Positions 34,556 to 43,888 of a stretch of DNA of 60,211 bases are shown piece by piece. Below the pieces are notes generated by a model. That model had not been told where the DNA came from. It saw nothing but the letters and a program-made list of their open reading frames with translations, and made no database searches. This DNA is from Bacteroidota bacterium (GTDB lineage: Bacteria; Bacteroidota; Bacteroidia; Bacteroidales; Porphyromonadaceae): contig JAEWGA010000074.1 in assembly GCA_023388555.1 (NCBI GenBank), forward strand, positions 1-60,211. The letters are read 5' to 3'. Made by a program: the position numbers and the translations under genes. Each line of letters starts with the position of its first letter. Position 1 is the stretch's first letter.

Positions 34556-34610
34556 TAATATTACTATCTTGTGACCTATTATAGCCCCAACTGAGGGAAA
34601 CCATTGTATT

Positions 34611-36788
34611 ATGGACTTACGCAAGGAACTTAAGTATTACTTCGGCTTTGATACCTTCAAGAATTTGCAGGAGGATATCATACACAATATACTTGCGGGC
34701 AAAAACACATTTGTGTTAATGCCTACAGGTGGAGGTAAATCCTTGTGTTACCAGCTTCCCGCTCTTATTTCCAAAGGAACAGCCATTGTAGTTTCGCCCC
34801 TCATAGCCCTAATGAAAAATCAGGTAGACGCTATTCGTTGCCACGTAGGGAACAATAGAGTAGCCCATTTCATTAACTCTTCGCTTACGAAAAACGAGCT
34901 GGAGGAGGTGAAACAAAACCTGTTACAAGGCGAAACAAAACTACTTTATGTTGCGCCAGAGTCGTTAATAAAAGAGGAGAACATAAAACTCCTTAAACAA
35001 ATACCTATCTCCTTTTATGCCATAGATGAAGCCCACTGCATATCGGAATGGGGGCACGACTTTAGGCCAGAGTACCGCCGCATACAAGAAATAATACCGC
35101 AAATAGCATTGCGCTGTATTGTTGCCCTCACGGCAACGGCCACCCCTAAGGTACAGGACGACATATTGAAGTGTTTGCAAATACCCGAAGCAACGGTATT
35201 CAAAAGCTCGTTTAACCGCCCTAACCTCTACTACGAAATACGGGAAAAAACGGACCAGGCAGATAAGGAAATAGTACGGTACATTAAAACTCACCCGGAA
35301 GACTCGGGCATTATATACTGCACCAGCCGCTCCACGGTGGAAAAAGTAGCCAACCTACTCCAAACCAATGGTATAAAGGCCCTACCCTACCATGCGGGTA
35401 TGGAAACCCAAATAAGGAGCGAAACCCAAGAGGCCTTCTTAAATGAGGAGATAAAGGTTATAGTAGCTACAATAGCTTTTGGAATGGGGATAGACAAGCC
35501 AGATGTTAGGTTTGTGATACACTACAACCTGCCTAAAAGCCTTGAAAGCTACTACCAAGAAACAGGACGAGCAGGACGAGACGGCAAGTTAAGCACCTGC
35601 ATAACTTTTTACAGCGAACAGGATACTACACGGTTAGATAAGTTTTTGCAACACAGAAACAAATTAGCTGGCGAGCGGGAAATATGTAAGCATTTACTGG
35701 AAGATACCGTAGCCTATGCAAAAACCCAACTATGCCGTAGAATAATATTACTCAACTATTTTGGAGAAAAATATTCAGCAGATATGTGTCACAACTGTGA
35801 CAATTGTAAGAAAGTAAATATCATCATGGACGTAAAAGACAAATTAGTAGACATACTTGAAACGGTGACCGCCTTAAAAGGCAAATTTAAGACAGAACAT
35901 ATATTGGACTTCTTGTGCGGTAACGAAACGGCCGAAATAGAAGCCTTCAAACACAACGAACAAGAAGGGTTTGGATGCCTCCAAAACGAGTCGCGCAGTA
36001 CACTGGAAGCCATTATACAACAAGCCGTAATTGAAGGATATATTGAACGGAATGTAGATGAATTTGGGACCCTTAAAATAACAGCTGCGGGGAAGAAGTT
36101 CCTGAAAAAACCTAAAGCATTCAAGGTTGCCTTAGCTTCCGATGAGGAAGAGAAAAACGAGGAATCCGCCAAAGAGGTGGCCAGCAGCGGTGGTGCTACC
36201 GACCCCCAACTTTTTGCTATGCTGAAGGACCTGCGGAAGAAAATTGCCAAAAAGTTGAACCTTCCCCCTTATGTTATTTTCCAAGAACAGAGCTTGGAGG
36301 ATATGGCTACCTGCTACCCCGTTTCGATACAAGAGCTACAAGGGATGTCGGGCGTTGGGCAAAACAAAGCTCAGAAGTATGGCGAAGAGTTTGTAAAACT
36401 AATAGCCCAGTACGTTAGGGATAACGAGATAGAACGGCCCGAAGACATCCGCGTCCGCACTGTCCCCAATAAGTCGAAGCTAAAAGTAGCCATCGTTCAG
36501 ATGATAGACAGAAAAGTATCGCTTGAAGATATCGCCTCCTCCTGCAACTTGGACTTCGACGAGCTGCTGGACGAACTTGAAGCTATTGTTTATAGTGGCA
36601 CAAAAATCAACATCGACTACTTTATTGTTGACGTATTGGACGAAGAGATGGTGGAGGAAATATACGACTACTTTAAGTCGTCCACTACCGATGATATAGA
36701 CGTAGCCTTAGAAGCATTAGGCTCGGAGTATGAGGAGGAAGACATTCGCATAGTGCGCATTAAATTCCTTTCGGAAATAGCGAACTAA
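34611..36788 (+). CDS. recQ: ATP-dependent DNA helicase RecQ
   Basis: A 725-aa 3'-5' helicase of recombination and repair. Motif I is MPTGGGKSLCYQLP, the DEAH box is FYAIDEAHCISEWGHDFRP, and motif VI is QETGRAGRDGK. The RQC zinc site has C-x-x-C pairs (MCHNCDNCKK), the HRDC domain is at about 540-610, and a C-terminal acidic helical extension of about 100 residues follows. The clpP-clpX-recQ order is common in Bacteroidales. Confidence 0.96.
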   Translation: MDLRKELKYYFGFDTFKNLQEDIIHNILAGKNTFVLMPTGGGKSLCYQLPALISKGTAIVVSPLIALMKNQVDAIRCHVGNNRVAHFINSSLTKNELEEVKQNLLQGETKLLYVAPESLIKEENIKLLKQIPISFYAIDEAHCISEWGHDFRPEYRRIQEIIPQIALRCIVALTATATPKVQDDILKCLQIPEATVFKSSFNRPNLYYEIREKTDQADKEIVRYIKTHPEDSGIIYCTSRSTVEKVANLLQTNGIKALPYHAGMETQIRSETQEAFLNEEIKVIVATIAFGMGIDKPDVRFVIHYNLPKSLESYYQETGRAGRDGKLSTCITFYSEQDTTRLDKFLQHRNKLAGEREICKHLLEDTVAYAKTQLCRRIILLNYFGEKYSADMCHNCDNCKKVNIIMDVKDKLVDILETVTALKGKFKTEHILDFLCGNETAEIEAFKHNEQEGFGCLQNESRSTLEAIIQQAVIEGYIERNVDEFGTLKITAAGKKFLKKPKAFKVALASDEEEKNEESAKEVASSGGATDPQLFAMLKDLRKKIAKKLNLPPYVIFQEQSLEDMATCYPVSIQELQGMSGVGQNKAQKYGEEFVKLIAQYVRDNEIERPEDIRVRTVPNKSKLKVAIVQMIDRKVSLEDIASSCNLDFDELLDELEAIVYSGTKINIDYFIVDVLDEEMVEEIYDYFKSSTTDDIDVALEALGSEYEEEDIRIVRIKFLSEIAN

Positions 36789-36812
36789 AAACGCTGTATT
36801 AACTGAAGCCCT

Positions 36813-37685
36813 ATGAGAAAAAAATGGATCTACTGGCTTGGTGTAGGAGCTATGGGGATAGCTTTTATAGCATCGGGGTGTAAAACTGGGAACAACAGCC
36901 CACAATACGCCAACCATCTGCTACAATGGAACGCATATGCCGACAGTTTATTCTTTGTTCCCGACTCTGGACAGTATATGGACGATGGAACGCCAATCCA
37001 CCACCTGGACTTAAAAGTTTCGTGCTCCTACCCTACCTCTGTAGCCCCCGAAGGACAAGCGCTATCGGACTCCATTGGTCGAAAGCTGCAATACGCCCTG
37101 CTGGGAGAAGAAGCAATGCAACAAGAGCCTTTTGACTCTGTTGCTAAAAAGTTTTTTATCTCCAGCTACCAAGAGTATTTGCAGGATATGCAAGCACCAA
37201 ACTTTGAGTCGTTAATTAAAGCTGGAATGACCTACATACGGACAGGCTATTACACGTCCAAACTGCTGTATAACGACAAAGACTACGTGAGCCTTGAAAT
37301 AAATAAACAAGAGTATTCTGGTGGTGCCCACGGCATAGAAAACTTCTACTACCTTAACTATGACCTACAAAACAACAGAGAACTCACCCTGGCCGATATC
37401 CTCCAAAGCCCCGACTCCCCCCAGCTGCTTCGGTTAATTATTCAGAAAATACAAGAACGCTTTGGCGTTACCACCCAAAAGGAATTGGAAGCCATAGGCA
37501 TTTACAGTGCCGATGAAATACCTATACCTACCAACATTCATTTCGATGCCGATAGCATTTACTTCCATTACAACCCCTACGAAATAGCAGCTTATGTTAT
37601 TGGCTCCATAGACGTTGGCTTAAGCTACGAACAACTAACCCCGTACCTTAAAGACCCCTTTAAGAGCCGCATAACTAAAAACTAA
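36813..37685 (+). CDS. DUF3298/DUF4163-type lipoprotein
   Basis: A 290-aa exported lipoprotein: leader ends MGIAFIASGCKTG with the lipobox Cys at about residue 23. The body has a DUF4163-like region, and then the EYSGGAHGIENFYYLNYDL motif typical of the DUF3298 (RsiV-like) fold, ending with FHYNPYEIAAYVIGSI. In Firmicutes RsiV is an anti-sigma factor that binds lysozyme; that function is not implied here. It is 24 bases downstream of recQ and 15 bases upstream of rsmG. Confidence 0.82.
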   Translation: MRKKWIYWLGVGAMGIAFIASGCKTGNNSPQYANHLLQWNAYADSLFFVPDSGQYMDDGTPIHHLDLKVSCSYPTSVAPEGQALSDSIGRKLQYALLGEEAMQQEPFDSVAKKFFISSYQEYLQDMQAPNFESLIKAGMTYIRTGYYTSKLLYNDKDYVSLEINKQEYSGGAHGIENFYYLNYDLQNNRELTLADILQSPDSPQLLRLIIQKIQERFGVTTQKELEAIGIYSADEIPIPTNIHFDADSIYFHYNPYEIAAYVIGSIDVGLSYEQLTPYLKDPFKSRITKN

Positions 37686-37700
37686 CCTGGCCGCCTTGTT

Positions 37701-38327
37701 ATGCTCTCCGGAATAAAGCAATATTTCCCGACCCTATCGGCAACGCAATATGAGCAATTTGCCCAACTACCCGAACTTTACACCTACTGGAACCAACGAA
37801 TAAATGTAATATCGCGTAAGGATATAGATAACCTTATACCTCACCACATATTACATTCCCTTGCTATTGCTTGCTTTTTGAATTTTACACCTCAGACACA
37901 AGTGTGCGATGTAGGTACTGGCGGAGGATTTCCAGGTATCCCCTTAGCTATTATGTTCCCGAATTGCCATTTTGTACTATCCGATAGTATAGGAAAAAAA
38001 ATAAAGGTTGTCCAGGAAATAGCACAAGCCATAGGATTAAGCAATGTAACACCACGGCATAGCAGAGCAGAACAGCTGCAAGAGAAGTTCCATTTTATTG
38101 TAAGCCGGGCAGCTATGCCAATGCCTTTGTTAGTTGCTGTTTCCCGAAAAATAATAAACACCAAATTGCAAACAAACCCTATTCCTAATGGCATTATTGC
38201 ACTTAAGGGCGGAGACCTTACGCAGGAATTATTGCCTTATAGGAATAAAGTTTTGGTAGAGGATATAACCACCTATATGCCCGAAGACCACTTTCACTCA
38301 AAAAAAATAGTATACCTCCCCCTTTAA
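37701..38327 (+). CDS. rsmG: 16S rRNA (guanine-527-N7) methyltransferase
   Basis: A 208-aa SAM-dependent enzyme (GidB) that methylates G527 of 16S rRNA. The SAM motif VCDVGTGGGFPGIPLAIMFP and downstream FVLSDSIGKKIKVVQEIAQ and FIVSRAAMPMP match the family. N-terminal YWNQRINVISRKDIDNLIPH is also typical. Length is normal. Confidence 0.93.
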   Translation: MLSGIKQYFPTLSATQYEQFAQLPELYTYWNQRINVISRKDIDNLIPHHILHSLAIACFLNFTPQTQVCDVGTGGGFPGIPLAIMFPNCHFVLSDSIGKKIKVVQEIAQAIGLSNVTPRHSRAEQLQEKFHFIVSRAAMPMPLLVAVSRKIINTKLQTNPIPNGIIALKGGDLTQELLPYRNKVLVEDITTYMPEDHFHSKKIVYLPL

Positions 38328-38346
38328 CCCCTTAGGGTTACCAATT

Positions 38347-39000
38347 ATGTTGCCACTCCGTATAGATACCCTTACGTTTGGTTTAGCAAGCGAAAATACC
38401 TACGTGCTTTCCACCGCCAATGGGAAGGCTTGTATTGTAGACCCTGGTTGCTCCTCGGCACAAGAAGAGGAACAACTCCTACAGCTTATACATAATTTAG
38501 GCTGTACCCCAACCCTTTGCTTGTGTACTCACCGCCACTTCGACCATATACACGGATGCCACTTTGTAAACCAAGTATGGGGGCTTACCCCTTTGCTGAG
38601 CGATATTGAAATAAACACAATGCCCTCGCTCCAAGAGCAACTACAATGGTTTGGCCTCCCCTGCCCCCCCCCTGCACCAGAACCAGAATACCAGCCCCTA
38701 TGTGCCCCCTATGACACCCTTAGCTGGGAGGGATATACTCTTTACCCTTTATTAGTGCCTGGCCACTCTCCAGGGCATTTAGTATTTCACATACCTCAAG
38801 CCCAGCTGGTGCTTGCTGGCGATACCCTATTTGCAGGTGGCATTGGTAGAACCGACCTATGGGGCGGCAACCACCACGATTTGGTAACGCATATACATAA
38901 CGTCCTGTTTCGGTTACCCCCCAACACAGTAGTTTACAGCGGACACGGCCCAAGCACTACCATTGGAGAAGAAATACGGACCAACCCCTTTCTTAAATAG
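38347..39000 (+). CDS. MBL-fold metallo-hydrolase (glyoxalase II-like)
   Basis: A 217-aa hydrolase. The metal ligand motif is LCTHRHFDHIHG (T-H-x-H-x-D-H), with further ligands in LVPGHSPGHLVFH, LVLAGDTLFAGGIGR and the final VVYSGHGP. N-terminal FGLASENTYVLS with IVDPGCSS is the glyoxalase-II-like start. Substrate uncertain; members of this group hydrolyse thioesters or act as persulfide or glyoxalase enzymes. Twenty bases after rsmG. Confidence 0.88.
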   Translation: MLPLRIDTLTFGLASENTYVLSTANGKACIVDPGCSSAQEEEQLLQLIHNLGCTPTLCLCTHRHFDHIHGCHFVNQVWGLTPLLSDIEINTMPSLQEQLQWFGLPCPPPAPEPEYQPLCAPYDTLSWEGYTLYPLLVPGHSPGHLVFHIPQAQLVLAGDTLFAGGIGRTDLWGGNHHDLVTHIHNVLFRLPPNTVVYSGHGPSTTIGEEIRTNPFLK

Positions 39001-39041
39001 TTTTATATCACTCACCCATTCTCAATACTATTATTATTACT

Positions 39042-41894
39042 ATGGACACTATGGACTTTTCTTTCCGACACATTGGGCCCACCAGTGAGGAATCCCAACA
39101 AATGCTTGCAGCGATAGGTGTAAAAACCGAGGAGCAACTAATATCCGAAACCATACCATCGGATATCCTCTTACAGGAAGACATAGAGCTACCGGACCCA
39201 ATGACGGAGCGAGAACTAATAGAGCATATAGCCGAGTTAGGGAACAAAAACAAGGTATACACCTCGTACATAGGAATGGGGTGGTACGATACTTGTACCC
39301 CGGCCGTAATCCAACGCAATATTTTGGAAAACCCAGTATGGTACACCTCCTATACGCCCTACCAAGCTGAGATTTCCCAAGGACGGTTAGAGGCTCTTTT
39401 CAACTACCAAACCGTAGTAAGCGAACTTACCGCACTACCATTAACCAATAGCTCCCTACTGGACGAAGCCCAAGCAGGTGCCGAAGCCGTAGCCATGCTT
39501 TTTAATACGCGCGCTAAAACAAAAAAAGAAGCCAATAAGATATTTATATCGAACGGCGTTCTTGAGTCCACTCAAAAAGTTATACAAACACGAAGCCAAC
39601 CACAAGGTATTGAGGTTGTGATAGGTGACATCTCCTCTTTTAACTTTGCCGATGACTTTTTTGGAGTAGTACTTCAGTACCCCGAGCAAAATGGGAATAT
39701 TGTATGCTACCAGGACTTCACTGCCGCCTGCCAAAAAGCTGGAATTAAAGTAGCCGTAGCGGCCGACCTATTGGCACTGACACTACTAACACCGCCAGGA
39801 GAATGGGGTGCCGATATTGCGTTTGGTTCCTCGCAACGCTTTGGGATACCCATGTACTTTGGAGGACCTTCCGCCGGTTTCTTAGCAGCACTGGACGACT
39901 ATAAACGACACATCCCAGGGCGCATTGTGGGCATATCGCACGACACACACGGGAAACCCGCCTACAGGCTTGCCCTCCAAACACGCGAGCAACACATAAA
40001 ACGGGAAAAAGCGACCTCCAATATTTGTACCGCCCAAGCACTCCTTGCCACTATGGCCGGAATGTATGCTGTATACCATGGACCACAAGGACTGAAGGAT
40101 ATAGCCCATAGGATACATACCTATGCGGTATCTCTCTCGGACGCTTTAACTCAAATGGGATACTCCCAAACCAATACCCACTTCTTTGATACCCTACACA
40201 TAGGTAACATTAACGAATTGGAATGGGAAAACATACAAACTTTGGCCGAAGAATGTAACGTTAACTTCCGCTACTACCCCGATAAAACCATTGGCATAAG
40301 TTTGGACGAGACCACCCAACAAACAGACCTTGGTGTGCTCCAATACATTTTTGCCGAAGCCAAAGGGCTTAAGGAGTTTAGCACCATAACGCTACCTGCC
40401 GAACACAAAAAATTCCCCAAAGGACTGCAACGGACATCGGACTTTTTGCAACACGAGGTATTCCAAAAATACCATACAGAAACGGAGCTAATGCGTTACA
40501 TTAAACGCTTGGACCGTAAGGACATCTCCCTGGCACACTCCATGATATCGTTAGGCTCCTGCACCATGAAGCTAAATGCGGCGGCCGAACTATTCATACT
40601 ATCCAACCCCCAATTTGCAAACATACACCCCTATGCACCATGTAACCAAACCGAAGGGTACATAGAGATGTTGGATAACTTAAGTGGATACCTGGAAGCT
40701 ATTACAGGATTAGACAAAGCCTGCTTAATGCCAAACTCGGGGGCCGCAGGAGAATATGCGGGGCTACGAGCTATTAGGGAATACCTTAACAGCCAAGGGC
40801 AAGCGCACCGAGACTTGGTACTGCTACCAGCATCGGCACACGGGACGAACCCAGCATCGGCTATACAGTGTGGCTTCAAAACCATAACCGCCAAAACAGA
40901 CGAGCATGGGAACATAGATGTTGAGGACTTCCGCAGGCTTGCTCACGAAAATAAGGAGAGGTTAGCCGCTACTATGATAACCTACCCCTCGACCCACGGT
41001 ATATTTGAGCCTCAGATACGAGAGCTTTGCCAAATTGTACACGACTGTGGAGGGCAAGTATATATAGATGGAGCTAACATGAATGCTCAGGTAGGCTTTA
41101 CACACCCAGGGCGTATTGGCGCAGATGTATGCCACCTGAACTTACATAAAACCTTTGCCATACCCCACGGAGGAGGTGGACCAGGCGTAGGACCTATTTG
41201 CCTAAAAAAACACCTGGCACCATACGCTCCCTCTCACGCCTATTGTTATGGAGATGGGCAAACTCCAGTATCTGCCGCCCCCTATGGTAGTGCTGTGATA
41301 TTCGGGATAAGCTATGCTTACATACGAATGCTCGGCCTCAGCGGGCTAAAAAAAGCAACAGCAACAGCAATCCTAAGCGCCAACTATATGGCATCGCGCC
41401 TAAAAGATTCTTACGGCATTGTTTACACTGGAAAAACAGGACGTGTTGGGCACGAACTCATACTGGATTGCCGACGCTTTAAGGGTGAATGTGGCATAGA
41501 CGAAACGGACATTGCAAAACGACTGATGGATTTTGGCTACCACGCCCCAACCCTCTCGTTCCCAGTACACGGCACACTGATGGTTGAACCCACAGAAAGC
41601 GAGTCCAAAGAGGAACTGGATAGATTTATTGAAGTGCTACTAACTATATACAACGAAATTCAGGAGGTGAAAAATGGAAGCGCCGACCCAACCGACAATG
41701 TGCTGAAAAACGCCCCCCACCCCCAATACGAAGTTTGTGCCGACGAATGGAAGCATGCTTACCCCAGAAGCAAAGCCGCATTCCCCCTCCCTTATTTAAC
41801 CGAAAACAAATTTTGGATTAACGTATCGAGAATAGATAACGGAGCAGGCGACAGAAACCTAATTGCCACAATGTGTGCAGCATGCCAAGGTTAA
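39042..41894 (+). CDS. gcvP: Glycine dehydrogenase (decarboxylating), P-protein
   Basis: A 950-aa PLP enzyme of the glycine cleavage system. Full-length single-chain form with both halves: the N-terminal half opens FSFRHIGPTSEESQQML; the PLP lysine is in CHLNLHKTFAIPHGGGGPGV (about residue 700). The C-terminal half contains HLAPYAPSHAYCYGDG. The other glycine cleavage genes (gcvT, gcvH) are not in this window. A perfect terminator hairpin lies 27 bases downstream. Confidence 0.97.
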   Translation: MDTMDFSFRHIGPTSEESQQMLAAIGVKTEEQLISETIPSDILLQEDIELPDPMTERELIEHIAELGNKNKVYTSYIGMGWYDTCTPAVIQRNILENPVWYTSYTPYQAEISQGRLEALFNYQTVVSELTALPLTNSSLLDEAQAGAEAVAMLFNTRAKTKKEANKIFISNGVLESTQKVIQTRSQPQGIEVVIGDISSFNFADDFFGVVLQYPEQNGNIVCYQDFTAACQKAGIKVAVAADLLALTLLTPPGEWGADIAFGSSQRFGIPMYFGGPSAGFLAALDDYKRHIPGRIVGISHDTHGKPAYRLALQTREQHIKREKATSNICTAQALLATMAGMYAVYHGPQGLKDIAHRIHTYAVSLSDALTQMGYSQTNTHFFDTLHIGNINELEWENIQTLAEECNVNFRYYPDKTIGISLDETTQQTDLGVLQYIFAEAKGLKEFSTITLPAEHKKFPKGLQRTSDFLQHEVFQKYHTETELMRYIKRLDRKDISLAHSMISLGSCTMKLNAAAELFILSNPQFANIHPYAPCNQTEGYIEMLDNLSGYLEAITGLDKACLMPNSGAAGEYAGLRAIREYLNSQGQAHRDLVLLPASAHGTNPASAIQCGFKTITAKTDEHGNIDVEDFRRLAHENKERLAATMITYPSTHGIFEPQIRELCQIVHDCGGQVYIDGANMNAQVGFTHPGRIGADVCHLNLHKTFAIPHGGGGPGVGPICLKKHLAPYAPSHAYCYGDGQTPVSAAPYGSAVIFGISYAYIRMLGLSGLKKATATAILSANYMASRLKDSYGIVYTGKTGRVGHELILDCRRFKGECGIDETDIAKRLMDFGYHAPTLSFPVHGTLMVEPTESESKEELDRFIEVLLTIYNEIQEVKNGSADPTDNVLKNAPHPQYEVCADEWKHAYPRSKAAFPLPYLTENKFWINVSRIDNGAGDRNLIATMCAACQG

Positions 41895-41920
41895 CCTAAC
41901 CTGGCACACTTAACACATCT

Positions 41921-41966
41921 AAGTACAGCAATCTTCTTTTTTGCAAGGTTGCTGTACTTTTTTTTT
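41921..41966 (+). terminator. Rho-independent terminator of gcvP
   Basis: AAGTACAGCAA (41921-41931) and TTGCTGTACTT (41949-41959) form a perfect 11-bp stem, extended by inner pairs, followed by a run of Ts to 41966. Confidence 0.9.
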
Positions 41967-41969
41967 GCG

Positions 41970-42278
41970 CCAAATGAGCGGACTACCAGTAGCTAAAAAC
42001 TCATCCGCCCTATATTTATCCCTCATCCTCTCAAAAAAAGAACACTCAGGATTTTTGTATGCTACAGGAATTGCACATTGCAGTTTTCTCTCACCAAACC
42101 CACTCTAGGAAAAGAAACAGGAAGAAGGGTTACGCCTATTCCCCCATCTCTTCCATTCCCTTTGGAGAAGCAGAAAAAAAGAGTGGGCGCTCCAACATTA
42201 TGGGGGAAGGAAGAAAAGCATATTTATGTATGAGAGGGGTTGCTTGCAATGGTGTTGTAGTTGTTATAGAGCAAGTGT
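41970..42278. other. Intergenic region before the small membrane protein
   Basis: About 310 bases, A/G-rich around 42100-42210. Short open frames here (for example 42059-42283) have biased, unfamiliar composition and are not credible. Nothing else is recognisable apart from the promoter at its right end. Confidence 0.45.
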
Positions 42279-42279
42279 G

Positions 42280-42309
42280 TTGAGAAACGGGATAAAAGAT
42301 TTATCTTTG
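42280..42309 (+). promoter_or_regulatory. Promoter of the small membrane protein gene
   Basis: TTG at 42280-42282, a 19-base spacer, and TATCTTTG at 42302-42309 match the Bacteroidetes promoter model (TTTG, about 19-21 bases, TAnnTTTG). It lies 25 bases upstream of the ATG at 42335. Confidence 0.65.
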
Positions 42310-42334
42310 CACTCAAAACGTGTCAAAGAAAAAC

Positions 42335-42556
42335 ATGGCAAAACTACTGTTACTAACGCTGTTGCTGGTTGGGATTGCTATTCTGCTATTGGGTATCCGG
42401 GTGTTTTTTACCCGCGACAAATCCTTCCCGAGTTCGCACGTATCTGCTCAACCTAAACTCCGCGAAAAAGGGCTTAGCTGTCACCGCGCTCAGCATAGGG
42501 AAGCTCAAACTCGGAAAGGGTTATACGACCGCTTGGAAGAAGAGCAAAAAGTTTAG
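42335..42556 (+). CDS. Small single-span membrane protein
   Basis: A 73-aa protein with one N-terminal membrane span (MAKLLLLTLLLVGIAILLLG) followed by FFTRDKSFPSSHVSAQPKLR, then REKGLSCHRAQHREAQ and a charged tail. The combination of an F-P-S-S-H-V motif and a conserved Cys in G-x-S/G-C resembles a short protein seen in many Bacteroidales and never named. Five codons upstream (42320) is another ATG; the promoter position allows either. It precedes the OmpH-like gene by 73 bases. Confidence 0.7.
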   Translation: MAKLLLLTLLLVGIAILLLGIRVFFTRDKSFPSSHVSAQPKLREKGLSCHRAQHREAQTRKGLYDRLEEEQKV

Positions 42557-42629
42557 TGTTCTTGTTGTGTTTAAACATTTTACTAAGTGATTATTGCCTG
42601 GAATAAGACATTTTACTCCAAACTTGTAT

Positions 42630-43244
42630 ATGAAAAATACTAATCTCACCCTTAACATTATTTTTGCTATAGCTATTGTAGCTCTTTTTATTTTGCACTT
42701 TACTGGTCGCAAAAGCTCCGATGTAGTACGTACAGGTATTGTGTCGACCGACTCGGTTGCGGTACTTCCCGTAGCCTATGTGAATGTGGATAGCTTGCTA
42801 AGCAATTACTATTTTTCCCGGGATTTGAATGAACAGATGCTTAGGAAAACGGAAACTGCACAAGCTACAATAAACCAGCAAGGAAGAGCTTTGGAGGCCG
42901 ATATGAAAGAATTCCAAAGAAAGGTGGAAAACAATGCTTTCTTTGATAGGGCAAGAGCTGAAAAAGAGCAACAACGCATACTAAAAAGGCAACAGGACTT
43001 TCAGCAACTGAACCAAAAACTGACATTAGAGCTACAGAAGAAGCAAGAAGAAACAAATCGTATATTAAGAGATACGATTATGAGTCAGCTAAAAAGCTTT
43101 AATGCAGAACGCCATTACCAGATAATATTCTCCAACGCAATGAACGACAACATTCTTTATGCCGAGGATGCTTATGATATTACTAATGAGTTAGTGACGT
43201 ATTTGAATAAGAAATACGTGCCTGCTATTAAGGAGGCAGAATAA
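42630..43244 (+). CDS. OmpH/Skp-like periplasmic chaperone
   Basis: A 204-aa protein with an N-terminal membrane segment or uncleaved signal (about 5-24, LNIIFAIAIVALFILHF), then a beta strand (PVAYVNVDSLLSNYYFSRDL) and a long coiled-coil (about 70-165) rich in Glu, Gln and Lys, and a C-terminal strand (YQIIFSNAMNDNILYAEDA). This is the Skp/OmpH layout, which helps outer-membrane proteins cross the periplasm. I start at MKNTNLTLN; an upstream in-frame start at 42594 adds 12 unlike residues. It has a strong terminator 30 bases downstream. Confidence 0.85.
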   Translation: MKNTNLTLNIIFAIAIVALFILHFTGRKSSDVVRTGIVSTDSVAVLPVAYVNVDSLLSNYYFSRDLNEQMLRKTETAQATINQQGRALEADMKEFQRKVENNAFFDRARAEKEQQRILKRQQDFQQLNQKLTLELQKKQEETNRILRDTIMSQLKSFNAERHYQIIFSNAMNDNILYAEDAYDITNELVTYLNKKYVPAIKEAE

Positions 43245-43274
43245 TAAATAAGAGGAGTTCCTCCCAAAAGAAAA

Positions 43275-43337
43275 CAGGGTGTATAGAGTGAACCCAAACT
43301 TATGTTTTGTGTCACTCTATACACCCTGCTTTTTGCT
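43275..43337 (+). terminator. Strong rho-independent terminator
   Basis: CAGGGTGTATAGAGTGA (43275-43291) pairs perfectly with 43312-43328 across a 20-base loop, followed by a T-rich tail (CTTTTTGCT). Ends the OmpH-like unit. Confidence 0.9.
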
Positions 43338-43606
43338 CTTTTCCAATGCTGACACTTTGCCCTTCAACCGCCCACACATAACTTTTACCCTAACAAAAAA
43401 GGGGAATTGGAGGTATGCCATTTGGCTCAGATATTTTGGGGAAAGATGTTTTTAGGGGAAGAGTAGAAGTTTTTTTGCTATAACCTGCTTTAATTTTGGT
43501 CACAACTGTTCTTATTTGTACATTAGCACCAAGCTACTTAAACAAACAGGCAAAACATATAACTTAAAATACAACAGACACAACCACTTAAGGACGATAT
43601 TAGCCT
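43338..43606. other. Intergenic region before the cydAB operon
   Basis: About 270 bases; a G/T-rich patch at about 43428-43466. The only supported element is the -7 box at 43491. A frame at 43516-43725 overlaps the DUF4492 gene in another phase and is not real. Confidence 0.5.
43491..43498 (+). promoter_or_regulatory. -7 box of the cydAB operon
   Basis: TAATTTTG matches TAnnTTTG, about 110 bases upstream of the DUF4492 ATG. A TTTG at 43474-43477 would give a spacer of only 13 bases, so the -33 element is unclear. No obvious FNR or Rex-like site was found by eye. Confidence 0.4.
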
Positions 43607-43849
43607 ATGCAAACTCCGCCTACAACACAACGAAAACCCTGGATAGTACGAGTTTTCTGGTTCTATGTAAACGGGTTCCGGGAAATGACTATTGGAAAAA
43701 CGCTTTGGACAATAATCCTCATTAAGCTCTTTATTATGTTTGCTATACTCAAAGTGTTTTTCTTTCCTAATTTCCTAAACCAGCAAGGCAAAGACGAAGC
43801 CTCAAAAGCCAACTATGTAGCCGAGCAACTTCACGAACGTAGCAAGTAA
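43607..43849 (+). CDS. DUF4492 small membrane protein
   Basis: An 80-aa protein. It carries WFYVNGFREMTIGKTLWTII, IKLFIMFAILKVFFFPNFLN (one membrane span) and a charged C-terminus, all features of DUF4492, found just before cydA in Bacteroidetes. It may act as an accessory subunit of cytochrome bd, similar in position to CydX-type peptides, but that is inference. cydA begins 39 bases downstream. Confidence 0.9.
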   Translation: MQTPPTTQRKPWIVRVFWFYVNGFREMTIGKTLWTIILIKLFIMFAILKVFFFPNFLNQQGKDEASKANYVAEQLHERSK

Positions 43850-43888
43850 CAACAACACTGGCATTATTATTTTATAAACTACAACACT

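Noticed and set aside
42059..42283. A 74-codon plus-strand frame before the small membrane protein
   Set aside because: Odd composition, no recognisable motif, and overlapping alternative frames of equal length.
43516..43725. A 69-codon frame overlapping the DUF4492 gene
   Set aside because: The DUF4492 frame is clearly conserved; the overlapping one has no support.
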